Source: Flavobacteriaceae bacterium S0862 (GTDB taxonomy: Bacteria; Bacteroidota; Bacteroidia; Flavobacteriales; Flavobacteriaceae). Taken from it: a stretch of DNA of 64,000 nt. How positions within the stretch are numbered: position 1 is the first letter of the stretch; each line of letters opens with the position of its first letter. The stretch spans positions 62,001 to 126,000 of the forward strand of contig JALKAW010000004.1 of NCBI GenBank assembly GCA_023015825.1, given 5' to 3'. Positions 15,695 to 25,419 of this stretch are shown here, piece by piece. The position numbers and the translations under genes are program-made. The notes below the pieces were generated by a model that was given only the letters and a program-made list of their open reading frames with translations, was not told the DNA's origin and made no database searches.

Positions 15695-17986
15695 TCTTCG
15701 TTTCTTTTTTGGCGACTCACCATAACCGTAACCATAACCTCTTTTATGAATAACACCATTTAGTAGTGTTACCATATTTGGCAATCTTTTTTCATCATAC
15801 ATAGATTGAGCAACATGCAACTGTCTCTTATCTAAATAATTGGCTCTAACCACATAAATTACCATGTCCGCAAATTTGCTAATAAGTAACGTGTCTGTCA
15901 CTAGTCCAACTGCAGCAGTATCAACTATTATATAATCGTACTTATTCTTAACGGCATTAAATAAAGCCTCTAGTTTTTCATCCATTAATAATTCTGCAGG
16001 GTTAGGAGGTATGGTGCCAGAACTAATCATGTCTAGATTTTCATCTACATTATTGATGATATCTGTAAAATTGATTTTATCGTCAACAATATAGTTTGTA
16101 AGTCCAAGGCCAGTTTTATTTTCAACTCCCATGTACTTGTTTAGCTTTGGTACTCTAATATCAGTTTCAATTATTAGAACTTTTTTATTCGAAAAAGAAA
16201 GTGACCTTGCCAAATTTAAGGATGTATGCGATTTACCCTCTTTACTAGTTGTAGATGTTACAAAAATAGTTTTGCCTTTACTTTTGGTAACACCGGAAAG
16301 CATGAAGTCAATATTTGTTCTAATTAGCCTAAAGGATTCTGCTTTTGGTGAATAATCGTGCTTATCAATAAATACTTGTTTTGTGCTTGATTTTGGCACA
16401 TCTCCAATAAAAGGTATCGATAACTCTTTGATTAAGCCTGCTTTATTTCTAATTTTATTGTCTAGTAAGTCCATTAAGTATATTGTTATTAATGGAATTA
16501 ATAATCCTAAAACAAATGCACCTAAAAACACAATACTTTTCTTTGGCCAAATAGGGAGAGCACTTGCATAAGCATGATCAATAATAATAGCGTTAGGCGA
16601 AGATACACCATGGGAAACAGCCGATTCCTCACGTTTTTGTAGTAAATACACATAAACTGATTCCTTGATACTTTGCTGACGCTGTAAATCTCCTAATATT
16701 CTTTGCTTTTTTGGTGCAGAAAAAATTTGAGCCGAAATCCTATTTTCTTCTTGACTTAGGTTATTTAGTTTTATTTGGTTTGAAGATTTTAAATTATTTA
16801 AACTAGCTGAAAAATTTTGTTTCAAGTTGGCTATTTGTGCATCTAATCTTTTAACAACTGGATTTTGCTCACTAGAATTTTCCAAACGCTTGTTCCGCTC
16901 CATTACCAATTCATTATGTTTTTGCATTAAACTAGTAATAGAATTATCTTGGAAGGACATGCTTTCGGGGATTAAATCTCCATTTCCATTATTTTCATTT
17001 ATATGTTTTGACACATAATCAATTACTTGTAATTCTGTACTTGTAGCAATTAGTTGGTTTTCAATATCTCTTTCTGTTTGCAAAAAAATACTGGATTGAG
17101 ACGACAAATCTGTTAATCTATTATTTTGTTGTGCGGTTTCTGATGATTGGTTAACCTCAGACAGTTCTCGAGATACAATAGCTAATCGATTGTCTATAAA
17201 ATCAGACGTTGCTTTAACTACTGCATTCTTATTTTCTATAACTACTTTGTTATATTGATTTACAAGAGAATTAAGAATATCTATACCTTTTTCTGTTACT
17301 GGTTCGTCAAGTGTAATGTTAATAATGCTTGAGTTTAAAGCAGTAGTAGATATTTTTATTTTATCACTATAGTGTGATGCAACTTTTTCTTCAGGAGTGA
17401 TTTTTACAGTAACACTTTTACCTACTTTCAATTCTGGTTGCTCAAAATTTGGCGTAAAAATGATGTTTCCAAATGGCATAGAAATATTATCACCAAAATT
17501 TAGTTTTTTATCACTATTCTTAAATGTAAACTGTGATTTCGATATTATATCAAGTGTTACAGAGGTGTCAACAGTTTTTAAAATACTGTCATTTTCAAGA
17601 AAATTAACTGCTAACGGAGGGTTTTTATATATTTCAAGTTCTTTAATGGATCCTTGGATATAACATTGCACATTCAAGCCCAATTCTTCAATAACACTAT
17701 TGATAATAGAGCGAGAACCTATGACTTGCACTTCATCTAAAACACTATTTTGGTCGCGTTTAAACAAGCCATAATCATTTTGATTTGATTGTCTAGAAGT
17801 GTTTTGTTCTTTACTATCTGCTATTTTTATTGTCGCCGAGATCTTATATGTATCTGTGGCATACCTTAAATAGAGAAATGCTAATGAAAAACAAATAAAT
17901 AAACTTAGAAGAAACCATTTCCAATTTGAGAAATATTTATCTACTTGCTCTCTTAAACTCGAACTGTTATTGGATTGAAGTGTCAT
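15680..17986 (-). CDS. wzc: Wzc-type polysaccharide co-polymerase / tyrosine autokinase
   Basis: 768 residues with the BY-kinase fusion layout. An N-terminal Wzz domain is bounded by two membrane helices (about 22-40 and 470-490), with a long periplasmic coiled-coil stretch between them. The cytoplasmic kinase follows: Walker A TSTTSKEGKS near 560, Walker A' VLIIETDIR, Walker B YIIVDTA. The tail holds the tyrosine cluster GYGYGYGE followed by KKKRR, the expected autophosphorylation site. Walker A' normally reads DxD; here the first Asp is Glu. Wzc controls chain length and opens the Wza channel. It is the last gene of the leftward polysaccharide operon, 16 bases after wza. Confidence 0.93.
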   Translation of the reverse strand: MTLQSNNSSSLREQVDKYFSNWKWFLLSLFICFSLAFLYLRYATDTYKISATIKIADSKEQNTSRQSNQNDYGLFKRDQNSVLDEVQVIGSRSIINSVIEELGLNVQCYIQGSIKELEIYKNPPLAVNFLENDSILKTVDTSVTLDIISKSQFTFKNSDKKLNFGDNISMPFGNIIFTPNFEQPELKVGKSVTVKITPEEKVASHYSDKIKISTTALNSSIINITLDEPVTEKGIDILNSLVNQYNKVVIENKNAVVKATSDFIDNRLAIVSRELSEVNQSSETAQQNNRLTDLSSQSSIFLQTERDIENQLIATSTELQVIDYVSKHINENNGNGDLIPESMSFQDNSITSLMQKHNELVMERNKRLENSSEQNPVVKRLDAQIANLKQNFSASLNNLKSSNQIKLNNLSQEENRISAQIFSAPKKQRILGDLQRQQSIKESVYVYLLQKREESAVSHGVSSPNAIIIDHAYASALPIWPKKSIVFLGAFVLGLLIPLITIYLMDLLDNKIRNKAGLIKELSIPFIGDVPKSSTKQVFIDKHDYSPKAESFRLIRTNIDFMLSGVTKSKGKTIFVTSTTSKEGKSHTSLNLARSLSFSNKKVLIIETDIRVPKLNKYMGVENKTGLGLTNYIVDDKINFTDIINNVDENLDMISSGTIPPNPAELLMDEKLEALFNAVKNKYDYIIVDTAAVGLVTDTLLISKFADMVIYVVRANYLDKRQLHVAQSMYDEKRLPNMVTLLNGVIHKRGYGYGYGESPKKKRRLFAK

Positions 17987-18002
17987 TTTTAATAGTAGGG
18001 TA

Positions 18003-18803
18003 TTATTTTATTAAAATGGCTGCAATTGTTGCCAAAGTTGCTATTGCTGAAATAATTACACCATTGTTTTGATTAAAACTTGATGCTCTTACTCTGGCAT
18101 TATTTTGCTCAACATAAATAACATCGTTTTGAGTTAAATAATAGTTAGGAGAATTAAGTACGTTTACAGACGTTAAGTCTATTTTTGCAAACTTTTTTTG
18201 TCCATCAACTTCGCGAATTAATTTTATATTGTCTCGTTTGCCATAAATAGTTAAATCCCCAGCTAAACCTAAAGCTTCAGGAATTGATATTTTTTCATCC
18301 TGAATTGTATAGGTTCCAGGATTTTTTACCTCACCCAAAATAGTAACTGTGAAATTTGCTAGTCTAATGTTAACAATTGGAGGTGCATCTTTTTTAAAAT
18401 AAATACTAAGTTTATCTTTCAGTAAAGCATTTGCTTCATTTCTAGTTAATCCAGCAAGCTTTAATGTGCCTAGTGTTGGAAATTCAATATTTCCATTGCT
18501 ATCTATTAAATAGGTTTGCATTTTCAAAGTTCCTTGTGCATCAATAACCGAGGTATTTGTAGAAACCACATTTAAATTGAATGGGGCCACGGTTTCTGGA
18601 TCATCAGCAGAAACGTTAATAACTAAAAGGTCGTCTGTTTTAAATCGAAGTTCAAAATCTGAATTTTGATTTTCAATTGCTTCAGATAGAGGTTCGTCCT
18701 GGAAATAGATGATATCCTGACGAGAGCCACAAGAAGTTAATATAAATAGTGCTAGCAGCAATAATTTATTTGTTACGGATGATAATGTGATTTTTGAGTT
18801 CAT
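18003..18803 (-). CDS. wza: Wza-type polysaccharide export lipoprotein
   Basis: 266 residues: a lipoprotein signal peptide with Cys25 (LFILTSC), a poly-export domain (about 50-150, FKTDDLLVINVSADDPETV), a SLBB-type segment (VTILGEVKNPGTYTIQDEKISIPEALGLAG), and a final hydrophobic helix (IISAIATLATIAAILI) with a single Lys at the end. This is the flavobacterial form of Wza, which makes the outer-membrane export channel. It lies 5 bases after the dehydratase gene and 16 before wzc; wza-wzc pairing is standard. Confidence 0.93.
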   Translation of the reverse strand: MNSKITLSSVTNKLLLLALFILTSCGSRQDIIYFQDEPLSEAIENQNSDFELRFKTDDLLVINVSADDPETVAPFNLNVVSTNTSVIDAQGTLKMQTYLIDSNGNIEFPTLGTLKLAGLTRNEANALLKDKLSIYFKKDAPPIVNIRLANFTVTILGEVKNPGTYTIQDEKISIPEALGLAGDLTIYGKRDNIKLIREVDGQKKFAKIDLTSVNVLNSPNYYLTQNDVIYVEQNNARVRASSFNQNNGVIISAIATLATIAAILIK

Positions 18804-18808
18804 ATTTA

Positions 18809-20704
18809 TTAATTTTTGGCCTTATCCAAAACTTCAAACTTAGAATTGTTAGATATGTATTCTGGTACAATATCTTTTAATTTTGAAACAATTTCAATGC
18901 TTTGGCATTTAAGATTAGTATTATTTAGTTCTAATATTTTTTCTTGAATTTCTTGAATATCAATTTTTTTACTTTTTGCTATCATAATTTTTTCATGATA
19001 GGTCTGTTTGGTGTTTTCGCCATCGGCTAAAAGCTCTTCATATATTTTCTCCCCAGGTCTTAGTCCTACGATTTTTATATCAATATCTTCAGGGTATTTT
19101 AGACCAGACAACTTAATCATGTTTACAGCTAAATCTAATATTTTAACCGATTCTCCCATGTCAAACACAAAAATTTCTCCTCCATTACCCATTGCTGCTG
19201 CTTCTAATACCAAGGAACACGCTTCAGGAATAGTCATGAAGAAGCGAGTTATATCCCTGTGAGTTACAGTTAATGGACCTCCATTTTCTATTTGTTTTTT
19301 AAACAAAGGTATTACCGAGCCATTAGACCCAAGTACATTACCAAATCGAGTAGTAATAAATTTTGTTTTCCCTTTTCCTTTTAGACAACTAATATATAAT
19401 TCTGCTACACGTTTAGTTGCACCCATTACATTTGTTGGATTAACAGCTTTATCGGTAGATATCATCACAAATTTTTCAGCCCCATGTTTTACTGCTAGGT
19501 TTGAAATATTAATTGTTCCTCCAATGTTAATGCTAACCGCTTCTTGAGGATTGTTTTCCATTAAGGGCACATGCTTATAAGCAGCTGCATGGAAAATAAT
19601 TTCTGGTCTATGTTCTGCCAAAATCCTTTCCATTCTAATTGAGCATCTTACATCTGTTACTAGGGTAACATAGTCTGTAATGCCTTTTTGAACAAACTCT
19701 TGCTGTATATCGTATAGAGCAGATTCTGCAATATCAACTAAAATCATTTTTTTAAAGTTGAAACTGCATAAGTTTCTTGCAATTTCGCTTCCAATTGATC
19801 CAGCAGCACCAGAAACAAGAATGACTTTATTATCGTATTCTTCAACCAGAAGAGGATTTTCAAGGCTAATTGGTTCTCGTCCTAATAAGTCTTCAATTTT
19901 AACAGGCTTAATTTGAGAAGCTTGTAAATCACCATCTATCCATTGTTGTACAGGAGGCACTATTTTTACTTTAATAGATTTTTCTAGAAATACACTAGAA
20001 ATTTCCAACAACCTGTGGTAGCTTATACTTTGAATGGATATTATAACCTCATTTATAGCATGCTTCTTAATGAAGTCATTATCTATTTCTTCTGCACTAT
20101 AAACCTTGAGGAGGTTAATTTTTTTGCCAATCTTTCTTTCGTCATTATCTATAAACCCAATAACTTCATAATTACTCTTAGTGTCATTTACTATAGCATC
20201 ATAAGTTAAATTACCTGAGTTTCCAGCTCCATAAATTAAAACATTTATTTTAGGCTTAAATCCAGATATGATGGCTTTATAGCTCGCTTTAATAAAAAAC
20301 TTTGTAGAAATTAAGAATAATATATTAAGGAGTAGATGTATATATATAATTGACCCAGGAATATCACAAGCAATAAAAAAGTTGAATTGTCTTGTTAAAA
20401 ATGTTTCTATAAGTAGAATAGTGGCAAGAATATTAACGCCAATAATAATATTTATAACATCTTTAATACCTATAAATCTAACAACACCTTTATGAGTTCC
20501 AACAATTAGAAAACTAATGATGGCATTAATTGCAACAAAAGGAATTTGGACCAAGAATTTATCAAAGCCAAAATCTAGATTGAAATTATAACGAATAAAA
20601 TAGGCGAGGAAAAAAGTAAATAATACTATACAAACATCAAAAATAAGCACTAGCCATTTTGACGCATATCTTTGCGAAATATTATATAATCCATCTTTAA
20701 ACAT
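18809..20704 (-). CDS. PglF/CapD-type membrane-bound UDP-GlcNAc 4,6-dehydratase
   Basis: 631 residues with about four N-terminal membrane helices (15-130), a CoA-binding-like Rossmann fold (LIYGAGNSGNLTYDAI, about 170) and an SDR domain with the NAD loop GAAGSIGSEIARN (about 295). The active-site region reads STDKAVNPTNVMGATK: Met stands where most SDR enzymes have the catalytic Tyr, as is typical of large membrane dehydratases (PglF, WbpM, FlaA1-like). The product should be UDP-2-acetamido-4-keto-6-deoxyglucose or a stereoisomer. The PglE-like aminotransferase upstream would use it. A 372-base gap separates the two genes. Confidence 0.9.
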   Translation of the reverse strand: MFKDGLYNISQRYASKWLVLIFDVCIVLFTFFLAYFIRYNFNLDFGFDKFLVQIPFVAINAIISFLIVGTHKGVVRFIGIKDVINIIIGVNILATILLIETFLTRQFNFFIACDIPGSIIYIHLLLNILFLISTKFFIKASYKAIISGFKPKINVLIYGAGNSGNLTYDAIVNDTKSNYEVIGFIDNDERKIGKKINLLKVYSAEEIDNDFIKKHAINEVIISIQSISYHRLLEISSVFLEKSIKVKIVPPVQQWIDGDLQASQIKPVKIEDLLGREPISLENPLLVEEYDNKVILVSGAAGSIGSEIARNLCSFNFKKMILVDIAESALYDIQQEFVQKGITDYVTLVTDVRCSIRMERILAEHRPEIIFHAAAYKHVPLMENNPQEAVSINIGGTINISNLAVKHGAEKFVMISTDKAVNPTNVMGATKRVAELYISCLKGKGKTKFITTRFGNVLGSNGSVIPLFKKQIENGGPLTVTHRDITRFFMTIPEACSLVLEAAAMGNGGEIFVFDMGESVKILDLAVNMIKLSGLKYPEDIDIKIVGLRPGEKIYEELLADGENTKQTYHEKIMIAKSKKIDIQEIQEKILELNNTNLKCQSIEIVSKLKDIVPEYISNNSKFEVLDKAKN

Positions 20705-21076
20705 AACTCAAAATAGGCATTTTTACATTAACTCGGTATTTTCGACTAAAATTTTAAATTTACTACCGATATGGTACTAATGCTATGTAATCAAATTCAT
20801 TTTTAATAAAGTGCTAATTTTATTATTTAGGGGTTAAATAAGATTAGGCAGTTAAATTTTCTTTGTTTCTCTATTTTTACAGATAAACGTTCTAAAAATA
20901 AAACACAGCATAATTTTATTAAAGTAAATATCTATGTTTCATTGGGATTCATCAAATAAAAACGACAAATAACAAATTTTGCCGATATGAAAATTTAATG
21001 AACCTTTAGACAATTACTTAATCAAAAAAAGGAAGATTGGAGTAACTAAAAAAATCTTGTTTATTTTAATATTAGC
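20705..21076. other. 372-base gap inside the polysaccharide locus
   Basis: Very AT-rich, with no ORF of useful length, no RNA gene and no exact TAnnTTTG box on the minus strand. It probably carries the leader and promoter of the dehydratase-wza-wzc part, but I cannot point to the signal. Confidence 0.4.
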
Positions 21077-22204
21077 TTAACCTAAAGAGAAAAATGATTT
21101 TAGAACACTATAAATTCTATTAAGTTCACTTTCATTTAAGTTAGAGCCGCTTGGTAAGCACAAACCTCTTTCAAACAAATCATCAGACACACCATTTATA
21201 TACTTTTTACAGTCGCTAAAAATGGGTTGCTGGTGCATTGGTTTCCATAAAGGTCTTGTTTCGATATTTTCTTTATCAAATTCTAACCTTAATGCCTCCC
21301 TTGATTTGTAGCTGTCCATTAAAATACATGATAACCATCTATTTGAAAAATAGCCTTGAGGTTCATTTAACAACTTTACAGAATCTAAATTACCTAAAGC
21401 ATCTTCGTAAAATTTATAGTTTTTTCGTCTAAGCTTTACATATTCGTCTAAAACTGTCATTTGACCACGCCCTATACCAGCAACTACGTTAGACATTCTA
21501 TAATTATAACCGATATGAGAATGTAAATATGCTACAGATTTATCTCTGGCTTGTGTCGCAAGAAATACCGCTTTGTCTTTTATCGCCTTTTTATTGGTAG
21601 CTAATGCACCACCACCAGATGTAGTAATTATTTTGTTTCCATTGAATGATAGAATGGATATATCTCCAAAAGTCCCACATTTTTTGTTTTTGTAACTACT
21701 ACCAAATGCCTCGGCACTATCTTCTATAATTGGGATATCGTAGTTCTTTGCAATTGTGTGAACTTCATCCACTTTATATGGCATGCCATATAAGTGAACA
21801 GCTATAATTGCTTTGGGTTTTTTTCCATTTGAAATACAATCTTTAATTGCTATTTCTAATTGAATTGGACATAGATTCCAAGTATCTTCCTCACTATCTA
21901 CAAAAACGGGCTGAGCTCCTTGATATACTATTGGGTTGGCTGAAGCCGAAAACGTTTTACTTTGGCACAAAACAATATCATCTCTTGAAACATCAAGTAG
22001 AATGAGCCCTAAATGTATTGCTGCAGTACCCGAACTTAATGCTGCTACATACGTATCTTCATTTAAATATTGAGAGATATCTTCTTCAAATCCAGTGACA
22101 TTTGGACCAAGTGGAGCTATCCAATTAGTATCGAAAGCTTCATTTATAAATTTTTGCTCTTTACCACTCATGTGCGGAGAAGAGAGCCATATTTTTGATT
22201 TCAT
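21077..22204 (-). CDS. DegT/DnrJ/EryC1-family sugar aminotransferase (PglE-like)
   Basis: A PLP-dependent sugar aminotransferase of 375 residues. Family motifs: ALSSGTAAIHLGLI (phosphate pocket), PIIEDSAEAFGSSYKNKKCGTFGD, and the PLP lysine in LSFNGNKIITTSGGG (about residue 187). The start IWLSSPHMSGKEQKFINEAF and TNWIAPLGP are like PglE and related enzymes that make UDP-4-amino-4,6-dideoxy-GlcNAc. With the downstream PglF-like dehydratase it gives a two-step route to such a sugar. The usual hexapeptide-repeat acetyltransferase (PglD) is not in the locus; a FemAB/GNAT-like gene nearby may fill that role. Confidence 0.9.
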   Translation of the reverse strand: MKSKIWLSSPHMSGKEQKFINEAFDTNWIAPLGPNVTGFEEDISQYLNEDTYVAALSSGTAAIHLGLILLDVSRDDIVLCQSKTFSASANPIVYQGAQPVFVDSEEDTWNLCPIQLEIAIKDCISNGKKPKAIIAVHLYGMPYKVDEVHTIAKNYDIPIIEDSAEAFGSSYKNKKCGTFGDISILSFNGNKIITTSGGGALATNKKAIKDKAVFLATQARDKSVAYLHSHIGYNYRMSNVVAGIGRGQMTVLDEYVKLRRKNYKFYEDALGNLDSVKLLNEPQGYFSNRWLSCILMDSYKSREALRLEFDKENIETRPLWKPMHQQPIFSDCKKYINGVSDDLFERGLCLPSGSNLNESELNRIYSVLKSFFSLG

Positions 22205-22304
22205 AAGTAGTAGTATCTAACTGTAAATATCAATTTAAATTAATTATCAGTCAAAATAAACAGATAAAAGTTCAATTTATCTTGATAAACTAATATGTTA
22301 GTGA

Positions 22305-23309
22305 TTAGATAAGGGAGACAATAACTTTATTTGCCATGGATGTCATGGTTTCACTTTTAAATTGGTACTTTTCATTTAGCCTTTTATATTCTTTAAATAT
22401 ATCTTCCAAATTTTCAAAGTTTTTATCCATATGCATACCAAAGTTATGTGGATGCCACCAAAGATGAAACAACTCGTTATGCTTTGCCGCATGTTGCATT
22501 GCTTTTTTAATTCTTCTTATTTTAAATGGCTCTAAAAGTTTTAAACTTTTGTTATAAGGCCTTAAAAAGCGACTTTGAGGTAAGTTAATTATTTTATCTT
22601 TATTGTTTATTTTTTTTAAGTCGTAAGTGTGCTTCCCTGTTAGGTTTAGATAACTATCTAGCATTCTTAACACTCTAAATATTTGCCAAGAATAGTAAGG
22701 GGATTCTGGATTGTTTTCTAATTGATAAAGAAATGAGTCTTCTGTACCACGATAACTTTTTATTCCTAGTTTATAACAAACATCTAAATACTCAGGATTG
22801 AACATATTTCTTGGAAAAACGATGCTTTCGATATTAGTATTTAAGTTTTCTGCAATATCCAATGCTGCATTTATATCTTCCTTGAAATGACTTTTGTTTT
22901 GACCAGATTCTGTACAGTAGTAATGTGAAAAAGTATGAGTGCCAACCTCGTGATTATTGTTTTCAATAATTCTTTTTAGTATAGAATGCCCAAAATGATA
23001 AGGATCGTCCTTTTCGTTATAGCCTACATCTTCTAATATAGTATAAGGGTCTAGTTCCGTTTTATCATAATCTGGTGTTTGCTCAGGCATATACTCGATA
23101 AGTTCATCCTTATTTTTTGCAAACAAAAAACCAACTGTTGCAAATGTGAGTTTTACATTGTACTTATCGCTTAAATCAAGGAGTCTTTCTATTACCTTAC
23201 GCGTGTTATCTAAGTTTTCTTGATATTCTTCTACCGTTTTAAGTTCGAAAAAACCCCAGTGTAATTCGTAATCTAATGAAATAACAAAATGCCCATTACC
23301 GTTTATCAT
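22305..23309 (-). CDS. Polysaccharide deacetylase-family (NodB-like) protein
   Basis: A 334-residue carbohydrate esterase 4-like protein. Visible motifs: ISLDYELHWG (the first Asp and metal Asp of the TFDD-equivalent), NHEVGTHTFSHYYC (metal HxxxH), ESIVFPRN (Arg/Asn motif 3) and LFHLWWHPHNFG (motif 5 His). There is no signal peptide, so it should act in the cytoplasm, on a lipid-linked or nucleotide-linked N-acetyl sugar. It lies 3 bases after the FemAB/GNAT-like gene, and the pair may swap an acetyl group for another acyl group. Confidence 0.87.
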   Translation of the reverse strand: MINGNGHFVISLDYELHWGFFELKTVEEYQENLDNTRKVIERLLDLSDKYNVKLTFATVGFLFAKNKDELIEYMPEQTPDYDKTELDPYTILEDVGYNEKDDPYHFGHSILKRIIENNNHEVGTHTFSHYYCTESGQNKSHFKEDINAALDIAENLNTNIESIVFPRNMFNPEYLDVCYKLGIKSYRGTEDSFLYQLENNPESPYYSWQIFRVLRMLDSYLNLTGKHTYDLKKINNKDKIINLPQSRFLRPYNKSLKLLEPFKIRRIKKAMQHAAKHNELFHLWWHPHNFGMHMDKNFENLEDIFKEYKRLNEKYQFKSETMTSMANKVIVSLI

Positions 23310-23312
23310 ACC

Positions 23313-24329
23313 TCAATTAGCTCTATATAATGGAAAATAATCGTTAGCAGGACTATTAGTAGCACTTAATTTATCATATACTTCCTGATTTACAATATGT
23401 TTCCAAATCTCAAAGGTTCTAAAATCTTTTGAAAACGATGATTTAAATTCAAAAAGTGAGTCTTCATTACTTCCTAAACCACCACCTAAATTAAAATACT
23501 TAAAATTTTGTTCTGTCGCTTCGACCCTCATTTCATCCAAAAATAATTTTGATGGTCTTAATCGTAAATAATCTGTTCGAGTTCCAGATAAATGAAACTG
23601 CACAATACCGTTTGTTTTAACAAACATTGAGCCAGCGATAATCTTTTGTGATTCTTGTTCTTCTACCAATAAAATATCCGTTTCAAAATCGGTTTGATCA
23701 AGGAAATTTAAAAAATATTCAGGCTTAAAGAAGTAGTTACTATTTGCATCAAGACGATTCATGTTTTCATGGTATATATCCACAAATTCTAAAATATCTT
23801 CTTTAGTACTAGCTTTACGAACATTACAAGTACGACGTAGTTTATTTACTTGGTTTTTTAGAGACTTCTGGTAAGCACGACGTGAGTCTTCAAGTGGTAA
23901 GGATATATCAATATTCACAACTTTACCAAGAGACGTTATGTTCCCGTAATCTTTTAAGATTGGTTTTTGAGAGTCGATATATGGATGCAATCGTGAAAAA
24001 ACAGATACAATATTTTTTGATTTAAAATATGTTTGGATTTCATTTATGAATTCTGAATTATCAAAATTTGATGTCACATTTTTACTCAATGGACCTCCAT
24101 AACCATAAATTGATGTAAAATCAAAATAATCTGTGTTCTCAATTGTACGTAATAAAAGAGGCAATCCAATTAAAACATCATTATTACTGGTGTAAACAAT
24201 AAGTATTGGAGTTTCTGTTTCAGAGTTTTTTGAAATATGATGATAGTCAAATGTATGGTAGAAATCATACGTGTCTACTTGACTTAAAACCGCATTCCAA
24301 TCTTTTTTTGAAGTAATCTCTTTTATCAT
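23313..24329 (-). CDS. FemAB/GNAT-like acyltransferase of the polysaccharide locus
   Basis: 338 residues with the two-lobe GNAT/FemAB fold. The key stretch LPLEDSRRAYQKSLKNQVNKLRRT is the positively charged helix of this group, followed by DIYHENMNRL, the acyl-CoA-binding core KIIAGSMFVKTNGIVQFHLSGT, and FKYFNLGGGLGSNEDSLFEFKSSFS. Members add aminoacyl or acetyl groups to cell-wall precursors or sugars. Its place between a PLP-fold protein and a deacetylase suggests N-acylation of an amino sugar. The donor and acceptor are unknown. Confidence 0.82.
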   Translation of the reverse strand: MIKEITSKKDWNAVLSQVDTYDFYHTFDYHHISKNSETETPILIVYTSNNDVLIGLPLLLRTIENTDYFDFTSIYGYGGPLSKNVTSNFDNSEFINEIQTYFKSKNIVSVFSRLHPYIDSQKPILKDYGNITSLGKVVNIDISLPLEDSRRAYQKSLKNQVNKLRRTCNVRKASTKEDILEFVDIYHENMNRLDANSNYFFKPEYFLNFLDQTDFETDILLVEEQESQKIIAGSMFVKTNGIVQFHLSGTRTDYLRLRPSKLFLDEMRVEATEQNFKYFNLGGGLGSNEDSLFEFKSSFSKDFRTFEIWKHIVNQEVYDKLSATNSPANDYFPLYRAN

Positions 24330-24351
24330 TGCCGTAATTAACAGGAAACAA

Positions 24352-25419
24352 TTATACGTTGTTTTTTACCCAAACGTTAATTTTTTCGACCAAGTAACTC
24401 ATACTATCTATATCATATCTAAAATCGACGTGAATGTTTAAAAGATATTTCCACTTTATCAATACTTTATTATTTGGCCATAAGTGAGCTGGAAAAATTT
24501 GATTGGATATAAGCCAAATTCGAAAAGAGTCAAATACTTGATAATTACGAAAGAGTAATAATAAACCAAAAGGAGTTACATCTTCTTTTCTAACAATTTT
24601 AAAATGTTTCGATGGTTCTATATACTGGAGAATACATTCTAAATTTTGCTTTTTAATAGGGTTTGGATCTAAAGTAAAAAACGATTTTATTAAATCTATA
24701 GTTTCTGCTTTTGGCTTATTATAATTTTCAGAAAAACTTAAAAGACTCTCTCCTTGTTTAAACGATAAAAGATATCCGGGTTTTACCAAACTTTGATTCT
24801 TAATAAATTGACGTTTCAATAGCATGGAATCTTTAATCATTTGATAAGCATTTTCAATTTTCTCATCAGCTGTGTCTTGGTAGTAATCCAGTTTTTCCTT
24901 TGTATTAGGACTCCAAACTACACTTCCTAATGGGATAGGATAAACTTTACGCAATGAAGCGAAACAATAATCTGCTTTACTATTTAAGCTTTGGTTGCTT
25001 AACCAACCATGCGTATGGTCTTCAATAATAAAGGCTCTATCTGTTTGAGGATAATCGAAAGTTGATAAGCCCCAAAAATTATTCAAAATTACAATGTCAT
25101 TTTTGTTTGAAAATGAAGTAATGTCGATTGTTTTTGTGAATTCAAAGAGACTGACTTTGTAATACTTAATGTTACTATAATGATGATTTATAAGGTCTGA
25201 AATTGTGTAGCAGTAATAGTAAGGCAACCAAATAGTCTCAATGGTATTTGTAGCCTTTATTTTTTCTATGATAGCTAAAAGAGCATTTTTACCAGAATAA
25301 TAAAATGAATAATCATTTACATCTAGAGATATTTTGTTTTGCTCTAGTAATTTATACTCTGGATCCTTACTTTCTAATAAGTAAAAATTTGATCCAATTT
25401 CTTTATTCAACCTGTGCAT
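24352..25419 (-). CDS. Divergent PLP-dependent aminotransferase-fold protein
   Basis: 355 residues with no obvious name, but the outline of a fold-type I PLP enzyme: YYSGKNALLAII (phosphate-pocket position), IWLPYYYCYTISDLI, AFIIEDHTHGW (Asp contacting the PLP nitrogen), and ADYCFASLRKVYPIPLGSVV, where the Lys sits at the Schiff-base position. Similarity to DegT-type sugar aminotransferases is low outside these points. The start overlaps the end of the initiating transferase by 17 bases. A role in modifying a locus sugar is inferred. A catalytically inactive partner is also possible. Confidence 0.65.
   Translation of the reverse strand: MHRLNKEIGSNFYLLESKDPEYKLLEQNKISLDVNDYSFYYSGKNALLAIIEKIKATNTIETIWLPYYYCYTISDLINHHYSNIKYYKVSLFEFTKTIDITSFSNKNDIVILNNFWGLSTFDYPQTDRAFIIEDHTHGWLSNQSLNSKADYCFASLRKVYPIPLGSVVWSPNTKEKLDYYQDTADEKIENAYQMIKDSMLLKRQFIKNQSLVKPGYLLSFKQGESLLSFSENYNKPKAETIDLIKSFFTLDPNPIKKQNLECILQYIEPSKHFKIVRKEDVTPFGLLLLFRNYQVFDSFRIWLISNQIFPAHLWPNNKVLIKWKYLLNIHVDFRYDIDSMSYLVEKINVWVKNNV

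Noticed and set aside
15710-15745. Short tandem repeat at the end of wzc
   Set aside because: It encodes the Gly-Tyr cluster of the kinase tail; no separate repeat function is needed.
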